DNA of 64,000 nt from Trinickia dinghuensis. Its GTDB lineage: Bacteria; Pseudomonadota; Gammaproteobacteria; Burkholderiales; Burkholderiaceae. The first letter of the stretch is position 1. Every line of letters starts with the position of its first letter. Both the position numbers and the translations under genes were made by a program. Of this stretch, positions 43,764-54,525 are shown piece by piece. The DNA lies in the NCBI RefSeq assembly GCF_003367175.1, contig NZ_QRGA01000003.1, positions 124,681 through 188,680 of the forward strand. Direction: 5' to 3'. The notes under the pieces were generated by a model that was not told where the DNA came from, made no database searches, and was given only the letters and a program-made list of their open reading frames with translations.

Positions 43764-44828
43764 TCATCCGCTTGCTTTGCCCGATCCGCGTTTGCCGTCC
43801 GGTGCGCGCTGCGCCGTGCCCGCGCGCCCGAAGGTGAAGATCGCGTGTAGCTGCTCGCCGTCGGCAAACGCGAGCGAGACGAGCAGCAAAAAGCCCCATG
43901 TGCAGTCGCCGAAGAACTGCGAAACGCCGAGCAGATTGAACAGGCTCGAGAGCAATTGCAGCACCGTGGCGGCGAAGAATACGCAGACGATGCGGCCGTA
44001 TCCGCCCGCAGGATTCACGCCGCCCATCACGGCGATGAGGATCGCGATCAAGAGGTAAGAGCTGCCGTAGTCCCATTTCGCGCTGAGCGTGTGCGAGACG
44101 CTGACGAGTCCGGCCAGCGACGCGAGCAAGCCGCACATCGTGTACGTGGCGATCAGCATGCGTTCGCGCCCGATGCCGGCGTAGAAAGCCGCGCGCTGGT
44201 TGGTGCCCATCAGATAGAGGCGCAGCCCGAACGGCGTGCGCTTCAGGAGCCAGCCGAGCAGAATCACGGCCGCGATGAAGATACAAAACGAAATCGGCAC
44301 TTGAAAGACCGCACCGTTGCCGATATCGGCGAGCGGCTCGACGTAATCGACGTGCACCGATGCGCCGTTGCTCAGCGCGACGGCGAAACCGGTGAAGACG
44401 AGCTGCGTGCCGAGCGTGCACAGGATCGGGGTGAGTCGCAGCCGTGCGATGACGAGGCCGTTGATCAACCCGCCGAGCAATCCCATCGCCACGACGATCA
44501 CGCAAAAGAGCGTCGTATAGAGCACCGGCGCATCGTCGCCGCTGACCCACTTCGGCACGACGAGCGCGGCGATCATGCCCGCGAGATTCGCGAGCCCCAC
44601 GCCCGACAGATCGATGCCGCCGTTGCCGGAGAGCATCGACAACATGATGCCGAGCGCGAGCAGACCGACCTCGGGCAGTTGCGATCCCATCGACTGCAGA
44701 TTGTCGATGTCGACGAACTGGCCGTGCGAAAGCCAGACGGCGACGATCACGACGAGCACGTTGACGCCGAGCAGAAAGTTCAATTGCCTGTCGCCGAACC
44801 ACTTGCCGATTACGAACGAGCCTTTCAT
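43764..44828 (-). CDS. Sugar ABC transporter permease 1
   Basis: A 354-residue permease of the same family as the later one, with about eight to nine membrane segments (LLALGIMLSMLSGNGGIDLSGVGLANLAGMI, GGLINGLVIARLRLTPILCTLGTQLVFTG, AVMGGVNPAGGYGRIVCVFFAATVLQ). AAAAGGG precedes the ATG. The two permeases probably form a heterodimeric channel. The C-terminal 25 residues are polar and basic. Confidence 0.92.
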   Translation of the reverse strand: MKGSFVIGKWFGDRQLNFLLGVNVLVVIVAVWLSHGQFVDIDNLQSMGSQLPEVGLLALGIMLSMLSGNGGIDLSGVGLANLAGMIAALVVPKWVSGDDAPVLYTTLFCVIVVAMGLLGGLINGLVIARLRLTPILCTLGTQLVFTGFAVALSNGASVHVDYVEPLADIGNGAVFQVPISFCIFIAAVILLGWLLKRTPFGLRLYLMGTNQRAAFYAGIGRERMLIATYTMCGLLASLAGLVSVSHTLSAKWDYGSSYLLIAILIAVMGGVNPAGGYGRIVCVFFAATVLQLLSSLFNLLGVSQFFGDCTWGFLLLVSLAFADGEQLHAIFTFGRAGTAQRAPDGKRGSGKASG

Positions 44829-44974
44829 GGATGCCCTTTTCGCGATGCGTGATGCGTCTTTCGTGAATCCCGATACCGGAACTGCAATTCGACGCCGGCC
44901 GATTGCCTTGCCTCGTGCCCTCGTTGCGCTGCCGCACGGCTCGTGCGATGCGTTCCGGCGAAGCGCCGCTATGC

Positions 44975-45913
44975 CTACGCCGAAACGGCCGAGCCCGCGC
45001 CGAGCAGCGCGTTGACTTCGTTCAACGTCGGCATCGACGGCGCAGTACCCGCCCGGGTGACGGAAATGCCCGCGAGCGCGCAGCCAAAGCGAACCGCGGC
45101 AAGCGGTCCGTCGCCGCGCGCGAGCGCCGCCGCGAAGCCGCCCGTGAAGCCGTCGCCCGCACCGGCCGTCTCGACCACGGGCCCGCAGCGAAACGCGGGC
45201 ACGAGCACCGATTGCGCGCGCGAGTGCAGTAGCGCACCTGTTTCGCCGAGCGTGACGATCACCGTGCCCACGCCCTTGTCGAGCAGCACGTCGGCCGCGC
45301 GGCGCGCATCGTCGGGCGAGGCGATCTCGATGCCCGTCAGCGCCGCCGCTTCCGTCTCGTTCGGCGTGACGTAGTCGCACAGCGGGAAAATGTGGTCGGG
45401 CAACGGCAAGGCGGGCGCCGGGTTCAGCACGGTCGTCACACCATGCTTGCGCGCGAGTTCGAGGCCGCGATGCGCCGCCGAAACCGGCTGCTCCAGTTGC
45501 GTCACGAACACCCGCGCGCTAGCGATATCGCCTTCGATCGCTTCGACGTCGGCCGGCCCGAGCGTGCCCGCCGCACCCGCCGCGACAATGATCGCGTTGG
45601 AGCCTGTCGCCGCATCGACGAAGATGTGGGCCGCGCCGGTGGCCATCCCGTCGACGATGGCGGCACGCGCCTCGATCCCCTCCGCTCGCCACGTTTCGCG
45701 CGCGATCGCTCCGAACGCGTCGTCGCCGAGGCGCGTGCAAAACACGACGTGCGCTCCTGCTCGAGCCGCCGCGACGGCTTGGTTCGAACCTTTGCCGCCC
45801 GGGCCCATCGCGAACGCGGAGCCCGCGATCGTCTCGCCGATCACGGGCATACGCTCCGCGCGAAACGCGAGATCGGTCACGTAGATGCCGAGGATGACGA
45901 CGCGCCCGCTCAT
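44975..45913 (-). CDS. PfkB-family ribokinase-like sugar kinase
   Basis: A 312-residue PfkB kinase. PGGKGSNQAVAAARAGA is the N-terminal sugar-binding glycine motif and ETAGAGDGFTGGFAAAL the C-terminal ATP/anion-hole motif with the catalytic Asp. It should phosphorylate a pentose or deoxypentose at O5. With deoC in the same operon, deoxyribose is the simplest substrate; ribose is also possible. It overlaps the rbsD-like gene by 4 bases. Confidence 0.9.
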   Translation of the reverse strand: MSGRVVILGIYVTDLAFRAERMPVIGETIAGSAFAMGPGGKGSNQAVAAARAGAHVVFCTRLGDDAFGAIARETWRAEGIEARAAIVDGMATGAAHIFVDAATGSNAIIVAAGAAGTLGPADVEAIEGDIASARVFVTQLEQPVSAAHRGLELARKHGVTTVLNPAPALPLPDHIFPLCDYVTPNETEAAALTGIEIASPDDARRAADVLLDKGVGTVIVTLGETGALLHSRAQSVLVPAFRCGPVVETAGAGDGFTGGFAAALARGDGPLAAVRFGCALAGISVTRAGTAPSMPTLNEVNALLGAGSAVSA

Positions 45914-46407
45914 TTGCCGCGCTCCGCGGGACGGGCGTCGCTCGAGGCGAGCGGCGCATCGGGGGCTAGCAGCACGCCCTTGGCGAAGATGAAGCAGCCG
46001 TAGCCGCGAGTTTCGCCCGTCGCAATCACGCAGTACGCTTTGCGCGCGCGGGCGTAGAACGCATGGCGCTCGATCGGGGCGAACGGTACGCTGCGCTCCT
46101 CCGCGCGGTCGACTTCGGCTTGCGCCTCGCGCTGAACGATCGGCATCGCCTGCGCATCGCCGACGACTTCCATCCGCATCGCGGGCGCTTCGACGAACGT
46201 GTCGAGCGGCAGCACCGAAAGCACGGCGCGCACGGCGCGTGCGGCGTCGGCACCGTCCATGCGCAAAAGCTTGCCGAGCACGGTCGCGCGCGCTACCGAA
46301 TCGGCGGGGAAGTTGGCATCGCAGATGACGATTTCGTCGCCGTGGCCCATCGCGCGCAGCGCATGGAGCACGTCGGCATTCAGAAGCGGATCGAGATGTT
46401 TCAGCAC
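45910..46407 (-). CDS. RbsD/FucU-family sugar mutarotase
   Basis: A 165-residue RbsD/FucU protein. HGDEIVICDANFPADS is the family block with the conserved His/Asp. It interconverts anomers of the imported sugar ahead of the kinase. A GTG at 46407 is used, with GGAGACAAC just upstream; the longer frame above it is not supported. It lies between the fused dehydrogenase and the kinase. Confidence 0.88.
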   Translation of the reverse strand: MLKHLDPLLNADVLHALRAMGHGDEIVICDANFPADSVARATVLGKLLRMDGADAARAVRAVLSVLPLDTFVEAPAMRMEVVGDAQAMPIVQREAQAEVDRAEERSVPFAPIERHAFYARARKAYCVIATGETRGYGCFIFAKGVLLAPDAPLASSDARPAERGK

Positions 46408-46498
46408 GTTGTCTCCTTTCTTTCGTCGATACGTCGACTCGTTTTTCGGTTCAGTCAGGTGCGGCCTCGCTTGGTACGAGCGGCACGCGCCAATCGTA

Positions 46499-48910
46499 TC
46501 AATCGCCGTACGGAATCCAAATATTCTTGATTTGCGCCGCTTGGCGCAAGAACACCATACCTTCGCTCGCACGATCGAACCAGTCGAGCCGGTGGCCGTG
46601 GTCGACAAACGTGCGCTTCAAGTTGCCGATCGACTCGTGCTCGACAAGCTTCGAATCGGCCGCGCGCCCGAAGCTCCAAAGCGCATCGACGTCATCGTGC
46701 TTGGCCAGCGCGGGCAGCAGCGCATCGCGCGCGCCGGTGACGATGTTCAGCGTTCCGGCGGGGACGTCCGACGTTTCGACGACTTGGTACAGATCGGTCG
46801 CCATCAGCGGGCACGCCTCGCTCGGCAGGACGACGACGCGGTTGCCGAGCGCGAGCGCCGGCCCGATCAGCGAAATCAGCGCGAGCAGCGGTGCCTCGTC
46901 AGGACAGGCGATGCCGACGACGCCGAGCGGCTCGTGCATCGCTAGCGCGACGCCGCGCAGCGGCGGGGTATGCACGGCGCCGTCGAACTTGTCGGCCCAG
47001 GCGCCGTAGGTAAACAGGCGCGAAATCGATGCGTCGACCTCACGCTTCGCCGCGCCTTCGTCGCATTCGGTGCGCCGAGCGAGCTGGCGCGCGAATTCCT
47101 CGGCACGCGCCGATAGGTTTTCGGCAAGGTAGTACAAGACTTGCGCGCGCGCATGGCCGTTCATCTCCGACCACTTGGCCGCATTCCTCGCCGCAGCGAC
47201 TGCATCGCGCACGTCCTTGCGATTGCCGTCCGCCACCTCACCGGCATACGCGCCGCTCGGCGCATGAACGGCGCGTGAATTGCCGCCGTCGGCGCGCGTT
47301 TGCTTGCCGCCGATAAAAAGCTTCGCGGTGCGGTCGACGAGGTCGGCACCGGCGGGATGCCCTTCGTCGTCGAATGCCGCTCCGCTCGACGATGCCAGGC
47401 GCGCTGCCACCGCCGTTTCCCGCAATGCGCCCTTGCCCCAGCCGATCGGCTTCAGATACTCGTACGCCCCTTCCCTACCGCCCTCGCGGCCATACCCCGA
47501 CTCGCGATAGCCGCCGAAGCCGACACTCGCGTCGAACAGATTCGTCGCATTGACCCAGACGACGCCGCACGCGAGCTGCGGCGCGATGTCGAGCGCGCGC
47601 CCGATGGTCTCGCTCCAAACGCTGGCCGCAAGTCCATAGCGCGTGTTGTTCGCGAGCGCGACGGCCTCGTCGGGCGTGCGAAAACTCATCGCCGTCAACA
47701 CGGGGCCGAAGATTTCCTCCTGCGAGAGCGCGCTGGCCGGCGCGACGTTCGTCACCAGCGTCGGCGGGTAATACGAGCCGCCGCCGGCAGGCAGCGCGAC
47801 TTGCGCGGGCTGCCAAACGTCGCAGCCCTCGGCGCGGCCCGTTTGCACGAGCGCCTCGATCCGCGCGAGTTGAATCGGGTCCACGATCGCGCCCATGTCG
47901 ATCGTCTTGTCGAGCGACGGCCCCACGCGCAGCGTCGCCATGCGGCGCTTGAGCTTGGCGATGAAGCGCGCTTCGACGCCCTCCTGCACGAGCAGGCGCG
48001 AACCCGCGCAACAGACCAGGCCTTGGTTGAACCAAATTGCGTCGACAACCCCTTCTACCGCCCCATCGAGATCGGCATCGTCGAAAACGATGAACGGCGA
48101 TTTGCCACCGAGTTCGAGCGTCAGCGACTTGCCCGAGCCGGCCGTGGCGGCGCGGATCAGACGGCCGACTTCGGTCGAGCCCGTGAACGCGATCTTGTCG
48201 ACATCGGGATGATCGACAAGTGCGGCGCCCGTGCGGCCGTCGCCGGTCACGACGTTGAGCACGCCGCCCGGCAGGCCCGCTTGGCTCGCCAGCTCGGCGA
48301 ACAGCAGCGCCGTGAGCGGCGTGTATTCGGCGGGCTTGAGCACGACGCAGTTGCCGAGCGCGATGGCAGGAGCCACCTTCCACGCGAGCATCAGCAGCGG
48401 GAAATTCCACGGCACGATCTGACCGATGACACCGAGCGGCGCCCATCCGCCGAACTCGCTCTCCTGCAGTTGGGCCCACCCGGCGTGATGCAGAAAATGC
48501 CGGGCGACGAGCGGCACGTCGAGATCGCGCGTCTCGCGGATCGGCTTGCCGTTGTCGAGCGCCTCGAGCACGGCGAACAGGCGGCTGTGCCGCTGCACCA
48601 TCCGGGCCAACGCGTACAGATGCCGCGCACGCCGCGCGCCGCCGGCGGCCAGCCAAGCCGGCTGTGCCGCGCGGGCCGCGGCAACGGCCGCATCGACATC
48701 GGCCGCCCCGCCCTGCGCCGCCTGCGCGAGCGCTTCGCCGGTTGCCGGTGCGCGTACGGTGAAGCTTTCTCCCTCACCGCCCGCCTGCCACCGGCCGCCG
48801 ATGAAATGGCCGAACGAAGCGTCGTGGCGCGCGAGCCAGGCGCGCGCGGCCTGATCGTCCTCGGGGGCGGGGGCGTAATCCATCGTCTCGAAGTATTCGG
48901 CAACGCTCAT
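46499..48910 (-). CDS. Fused aldehyde dehydrogenase with a second truncated domain
   Basis: An 803-residue protein. Residues about 20-490 are a complete aldehyde dehydrogenase: catalytic Cys in NQGLVCCAGSRLL, Glu in ELGGKSPF, NAD fold WNFPLLMLAWKVAPAIALG and FTGSTEVG. Residues about 520-803 are a second ALDH-like region that has the N-terminal half (IGGKQTRADGGNSRAVHAPSG; EPLGVVGIACPDEAPLLALISLIGPALALGNRVVVLPSEA) but no catalytic Cys region. It should oxidise acetaldehyde made by DeoC to acetate or acetyl-CoA. It starts 10 bases after the deoC stop. The second half is a structural or regulatory copy, perhaps for oligomerisation. Confidence 0.88.
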   Translation of the reverse strand: MSVAEYFETMDYAPAPEDDQAARAWLARHDASFGHFIGGRWQAGGEGESFTVRAPATGEALAQAAQGGAADVDAAVAAARAAQPAWLAAGGARRARHLYALARMVQRHSRLFAVLEALDNGKPIRETRDLDVPLVARHFLHHAGWAQLQESEFGGWAPLGVIGQIVPWNFPLLMLAWKVAPAIALGNCVVLKPAEYTPLTALLFAELASQAGLPGGVLNVVTGDGRTGAALVDHPDVDKIAFTGSTEVGRLIRAATAGSGKSLTLELGGKSPFIVFDDADLDGAVEGVVDAIWFNQGLVCCAGSRLLVQEGVEARFIAKLKRRMATLRVGPSLDKTIDMGAIVDPIQLARIEALVQTGRAEGCDVWQPAQVALPAGGGSYYPPTLVTNVAPASALSQEEIFGPVLTAMSFRTPDEAVALANNTRYGLAASVWSETIGRALDIAPQLACGVVWVNATNLFDASVGFGGYRESGYGREGGREGAYEYLKPIGWGKGALRETAVAARLASSSGAAFDDEGHPAGADLVDRTAKLFIGGKQTRADGGNSRAVHAPSGAYAGEVADGNRKDVRDAVAAARNAAKWSEMNGHARAQVLYYLAENLSARAEEFARQLARRTECDEGAAKREVDASISRLFTYGAWADKFDGAVHTPPLRGVALAMHEPLGVVGIACPDEAPLLALISLIGPALALGNRVVVLPSEACPLMATDLYQVVETSDVPAGTLNIVTGARDALLPALAKHDDVDALWSFGRAADSKLVEHESIGNLKRTFVDHGHRLDWFDRASEGMVFLRQAAQIKNIWIPYGD

Positions 48911-48920
48911 CGCGAATCGC

Positions 48921-49979
48921 TCATGCTACGGGGTGGCGGTTGAAAGCCGAATAGCGGCCGGTGACGTGGTGCTCGAGCTGGCGCTCGATGTCGGCAAGCA
49001 GGCTCGACGCGCCGATCCGAAACAGCGACGGCTCGAGCCAATCGCGGCCGAGTTCTTCCTTCATCAGCACTTGATAGGCGAGCACGGACTTCGCGCTCGA
49101 AACGCCGCCGGCCGGCTTGAACCCGACCCGCGCGCCCGTGCGCTCGCGAAACTCGCGAATCATCCGCACCATGACAAGGGACACGTCGAGCGTCGCGTTG
49201 ACGCCTTCCTTGCCGGTCGACGTCTTGATGAAATCGGCGCCGGCCATCATGCAGACCATCGACGCCTTCGCCACGTTGGCCAGCGTGCGGATATCGCCCG
49301 TCGCGAGAATCGCCTTCAGATGCGCGGCGCCGCAGGCGGCCCTGAAATCGCGCACCTCGTCGTACAGCGCGCGCCAATTGCCGGTGAGGATGTGCTCGCG
49401 CGTGACGACGATGTCGATTTCGGCCGCGCCGTCGGCCACCGACGCCGCGATCTCTTCGAGCTTGAGCCGATGCGGATTCAATCCGGCGGGAAACCCCGTC
49501 GATACGGCGGCGACGGGAATGCCGGCGCCCGCGAGCGCATCGGCGGCCGCGGCCACGAAGCGGTGATAGACGCAAACGGCGCCCGTCGCGATCGCATCGG
49601 GCGCGAGGCCCAGCGCCTCGACGAGATCGGCGCGCACGGGACGGCGCGCCTTCGCGCACAGCCGCCGCACGCGGCCCTCGGTGTCGTCGCCGTTCAGGGT
49701 CGTCAGATCGATGCAGGTAACGGCTTTGAGCAGCCAAGCCGCCTGCGCGTCTTTCTTGACGGAGCGGCGCGCGGCAAGCGTGGCGGTACGCCGCTCGACC
49801 GCGGCGTGATTGACACGCAGGCCGTCGATCCACGCGGCGTCGAACGGGACGCCGCGATTGCGGACATCGTGCGCATCTTGTGCATCCTGGGCATCGGGCG
49901 AATCGAATGCAGCCGGTGCATGCGGTGCGATTCCGAGACCGTGCGGCGCGACGATCGAATGGGTTGAGGCGTCGGACAT
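48921..49979 (-). CDS. deoC: Deoxyribose-phosphate aldolase
   Basis: A 352-residue DeoC. It splits 2-deoxyribose-5-phosphate into glyceraldehyde-3-phosphate and acetaldehyde. The Schiff-base lysine is K252 in FIKTSTGKEG, and the proton-relay lysine K222 is in HLKAILATGD. The family core spans about 80-340. The N-terminus (residues 1-50) is an extension rich in Asp/Ala/Gln repeats (DAQDAQDAHD) not found in the E. coli enzyme. ATG at 49979 is used; a GTG at 50003 adds 8 residues. It is first in the operon and sits just after a strong palindrome at 49989-50007. Confidence 0.93.
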   Translation of the reverse strand: MSDASTHSIVAPHGLGIAPHAPAAFDSPDAQDAQDAHDVRNRGVPFDAAWIDGLRVNHAAVERRTATLAARRSVKKDAQAAWLLKAVTCIDLTTLNGDDTEGRVRRLCAKARRPVRADLVEALGLAPDAIATGAVCVYHRFVAAAADALAGAGIPVAAVSTGFPAGLNPHRLKLEEIAASVADGAAEIDIVVTREHILTGNWRALYDEVRDFRAACGAAHLKAILATGDIRTLANVAKASMVCMMAGADFIKTSTGKEGVNATLDVSLVMVRMIREFRERTGARVGFKPAGGVSSAKSVLAYQVLMKEELGRDWLEPSLFRIGASSLLADIERQLEHHVTGRYSAFNRHPVA

Positions 49980-49988
49980 AGGAAGACC

Positions 49989-50007
49989 TGTTGTGCGTTG
50001 CACAACA
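49989..50007. promoter_or_regulatory. Palindromic operator before deoC
   Basis: TGTTGTGC-GTT-GCACAACA, a perfect 8-bp-arm inverted repeat directly upstream of the deoC start and at the head of the operon. A likely repressor site, probably for the DeoR protein at 39168. Confidence 0.75.
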
Positions 50008-50126
50008 TGCCGTGATGGTTTGTTCGCATCGATCCTAGTCGCGTGAAATGATCATGACAAGCCGTCGTTACAATTTTATCGGATCTGGCGCCCCCTCCCA
50101 CTCATCCGCCCCGACGCCACCTATCC

Positions 50127-50702
50127 CTACCCCTCGGATGGCGCCGCTTTCATGTTCATCTTCATCGCTCGGCACACGACGCCGAGAAAATGCTCGAGAT
50201 CGGGCGTGTGCTTGCCGGCATCTTTCGCCGCGTCGTCCCATCGCCGCAGCTTCACTGCATCGCCGGCGAAGGGCTTGTCGATGAATGCGCGCGCTTGCGC
50301 GTCGTCGAACACGCCGCCCTGCAATGCGAGGCTGCGCACCGAATCGGCGGAGAGCCGCGCCGCGTAGTCACGATCGACCGCGCAGAGGTAGCGTTTCGCA
50401 TCGACATGCAGGCGGATCGGCTCGAGCACGCTGTCGGGCAGGACCGGCCGCAGAAACGGCAACGCGAAATATTGATGCTGGTCGTCGATGCCGCGTTCGC
50501 TCGGCGTTTCGCCTTGCAGATTCAGCAAGTGGCCGAGGTCGTGCAAGAAAGCCGCGGCGACGAGCGGATCGTCCGCTCCGGCTTCCTGCGCGAGTGCGCC
50601 GCTTTGCAACGCGTGCTGCAACTGCGTGACCGGCTCGCCGCTGTAGGCGATGTCGCCGTAGCGGTCGAACAGGCCGCGAATATCGTCGAGACTCAATGCC
50701 AT
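50127..50702 (-). CDS. PhnZ-like HD-domain phosphonate oxygenase
   Basis: A 191-residue HD-domain protein. H30, H54-D55, H58, H76 and H99 fit the HD metal set. YSGEPVTQ at Y20-E23 matches the Y24/E27 loop of PhnZ, the diiron oxygenase that cleaves 2-amino-1-hydroxyethylphosphonate to glycine and phosphate. It follows the phosphonoacetaldehyde dehydrogenase by 4 bases in the phosphonate operon, and this HD family is known from phosphonate operons. No PhnY-type hydroxylase is nearby, so the hydroxylated substrate must come from elsewhere. It is the last gene of its operon. Confidence 0.82.
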   Translation of the reverse strand: MALSLDDIRGLFDRYGDIAYSGEPVTQLQHALQSGALAQEAGADDPLVAAAFLHDLGHLLNLQGETPSERGIDDQHQYFALPFLRPVLPDSVLEPIRLHVDAKRYLCAVDRDYAARLSADSVRSLALQGGVFDDAQARAFIDKPFAGDAVKLRRWDDAAKDAGKHTPDLEHFLGVVCRAMKMNMKAAPSEG

Positions 50703-50706
50703 CGCT

Positions 50707-52169
50707 TCACTCCCACGGCAACGAAAACGTCTTCAAGTTGGTGAAACTCTTCATGGCCTCCTGTACGCCTTCCTTGTAGCCGAGGCCCGAATCCTTGATG
50801 CCGCCGAACGGCGTCAGCTCGATCCGATAGCCGGGCACTTCCCAGACGTTCACCGTCCCCACGCGCAGCTCGTTGACGAAGCGCGTGATGAGATCTTGCC
50901 GATTCGTGCAAACGCCTGACGACAAGCCGAACGCGGTGCCGTTGCTGAGCGCGATCGCCTCGTCGACCGAGTCGAACGTGATGATCGGCGAGACCGGGCC
51001 GAACGTTTCCTCGCGCACGAGCGTCATCGACGGATCGACGCGATCGAGGACCGTCGGCGCATAGAGCGCACCGGCACGCGCGTGGCCGGCAAGCAGACGC
51101 GCGCCCGCCGCGATCGCTTCGTTCACGCGCGCTTCGAACAATCGCGCCGCCTCCTCGTCGATGACGGTACCCATGCGGTTGGCCACATCGAACGGATCGC
51201 CGTAGGTCCATCCACGCGTGAGTTCGACGACGCACTCGGTGAAGGCATCGGCGATGCGCTTGTCGACGAGCATGCGCTTGACCGCGGTGCAGCGTTGCCC
51301 CGAGTTGCGGTACGAGCCCTGCACCGCCAGTTGCGCGGCGCGCTCGACATCGGCATCTTCGAGCACGATCAGCGGATCGTTGCCGCCGAGTTCGAGTACC
51401 GTGCGCCGGTAACCGGCCTTGCTCGCGATGTGCTTGCCGATCGCCACGCCGCCCGTGAACGTGACGAGTTCGGCAAGCGGATGCGTGATCAGCGTATCGG
51501 CGATCTCGCGCGGATCGCCCGTGAGCACCTGGAGCATCGGCGCGGGCAATCCGGCTTCGTAAAGCAGATCCGCGAGCCACAGCGCCGACAGCGGCACCTT
51601 TTCCGACGGCTTGAGCACGACGCGATTGTTCGTCGCGATCGCCGGCGCGATCTTGTGCGCGACCTGATTCATCGGGTGATTGAACGGCGTGATCGCAACA
51701 ATCACGCCCGCGAGCGGTTCGCGCTGCGTGAACACGCGGCGCTTCTTGCCGTGCGGCGTCAGATCGCAGGAAAAACTCTGTCCGTCGTCGCGCAACGCTT
51801 CCATGGCGGCGAACTTGAAGACGTCGGCCACGCGCCCGATTTCGTAGCGCGAGTCTTGTTTCGACAGGCCCGATTCGAGCGTGATCAAGTCGGAGGCCGG
51901 CTCGGTGCGTTCGCGCAGCAACGTCGACGCGCGTTCGAGAATGTCGGCGCGCTCGAAGCGCGTCAGCGTCGGCCGGTACGCGGCGGCGTATTCGAAGGCG
52001 GCCTGCACGTCGTCGCCGCTTGCAAGCGGGACGGTGCCGACACGCAATCCCGTATAAGGATCGAAGACGTCGAACGTGCGCGGCCTCGATGCCCGCTCGC
52101 CGCACAGCCGCAGGGCTTCGGCGCGAAACGCCTCGTGATCGCGAACCGCTTGTTCATCGACGATGCTCA

Positions 52170-52170
<1 letters not shown>
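50707..52170 (-). CDS. phnY: Phosphonoacetaldehyde dehydrogenase
   Basis: A 487-residue aldehyde dehydrogenase. The family core has FNHPMNQVAHKIAPAIATNNRVVLKPSEKVPLSAL, FTGGVAIGKHIASKAGYR, ELGGNDPLIVLEDADVERAAQLAVQGSYRNSGQRCTAVKR with the catalytic Cys in GQRC. Its place between phnA and the HD oxygenase, with phnW nearby, points to oxidation of phosphonoacetaldehyde to phosphonoacetate. The phnA stop (TGA) overlaps the start region (ATGATGA); ATG at 52170 or 52173 is used. Confidence 0.9.
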
Positions 52171-53531
<1,361 letters not shown>

Positions 53532-53573
53532 TCACCCTGGTTACGCCATTTTCCACATTAATTGCCAATTTGC

Positions 53574-53585
53574 CACATTTTGCCA
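53574..53585. promoter_or_regulatory. Shared phn promoter motif, phnA side
   Basis: CACATTTTGCCA, identical to 57851-57862 between phnS and phnW. Here it sits in a run with GCCA repeats (TTGCCAATTTGCCACATTTTGCCA). A candidate common regulator site. Confidence 0.65.
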
Positions 53586-53655
53586 TACCGCCGAACGTGC
53601 GGCGGCGGCCCCGTACGACAACGGGCGCTGAGCGCGTTTCATGGGAGACGAGACC

Positions 53656-54525
53656 TCAGTTCGCGCGGCGCTTCGGTACGCGCGCCGCGATCAGCGAGAG
53701 TGCCGCGAACGAGGCCGCCAGCAGGATCAGCGACAGCGCCGAAGCCGGCAGGTAGTACCCGCGCTCGACTTGGCCGACGACGACGATCGGCACCGTGGAA
53801 AAGCCGGGCGGATAGACGGTCAGCGTCGCGCCGAGTTCGCCCAGCGAGAGCGCTAGGCCGAGCGCCAGGCTCGCGCGGATGGCGGGCACGAGCTGCGGCA
53901 GCACGACCCGCCTGAGTACCATCGACGGCGGCGCGCCGAGGCTCGCCGCGGCTTCGCGCAGCACCGTCAGTTCGGGACGCAGGGCGGCGGCCGCGCAGCG
54001 ATAGCTGAACGGCAGCACCAGTGCCAACTGCACCAGCACGACGATCGCGGGCGAACTCGACAGATCGAGCGGCGCCTTGTGATAGGCGATCAGCACGCCG
54101 AGCCCGAGCACGACGCTCGGAACCCCGTTGGGCATCATCGCGACGGCATCGACGAGTGCGCCGAGCCCGCGGCGCGTACGCCCTTCGAGCGCGAGCGCCA
54201 GCCACAAGCCCAGGGCCGTGCCGAGTACCGCGACGGTAAATCCGACTTCGAGGCTGGCCGCGACCGCATCGAAATCGTCCGAGCCCAGGCGATCGAACCA
54301 GCGCGAGCTAAAGCCATCGGGCAGGATCGTTCCCGCCCAATGCGCCGCGACGCTCGAGAGCGCCACGACGGCGACCGGCAGCACGAACAGCCACACGCAC
54401 ACGAGCACGGCGAAAACCGTCGCCGCGATCCCGGCCGCGCGCGCGAAGGTCCGGCGCCGAACACCCGATCCCCGCGCGGCTGCGAAGGCGCCCTTCGCTG
54501 AATGATCCATCCGCGTCGCCATCAT
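53656..54525 (-). CDS. phnV: 2-AEP ABC transporter permease PhnV
   Basis: A 289-residue permease with six membrane segments (e.g. ATVFAVLVCVWLFVLPVAVVALSSVAAHW; LEVGFTVAVLGTALGLWLALALEG; VVLGLGVLIAY; PASALSLILLAASFAAL). The EAA-type loop is around FSYRCAAAALRPELTVLREAAASLGAPPSMVLRRVVLPQLVPAIRAS. It pairs with PhnU in 2-aminoethylphosphonate uptake. MM start at 54525, GGGAG upstream. Overlaps phnU by 4 bases. Confidence 0.9.
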   Translation of the reverse strand: MMATRMDHSAKGAFAAARGSGVRRRTFARAAGIAATVFAVLVCVWLFVLPVAVVALSSVAAHWAGTILPDGFSSRWFDRLGSDDFDAVAASLEVGFTVAVLGTALGLWLALALEGRTRRGLGALVDAVAMMPNGVPSVVLGLGVLIAYHKAPLDLSSSPAIVVLVQLALVLPFSYRCAAAALRPELTVLREAAASLGAPPSMVLRRVVLPQLVPAIRASLALGLALSLGELGATLTVYPPGFSTVPIVVVGQVERGYYLPASALSLILLAASFAALSLIAARVPKRRAN

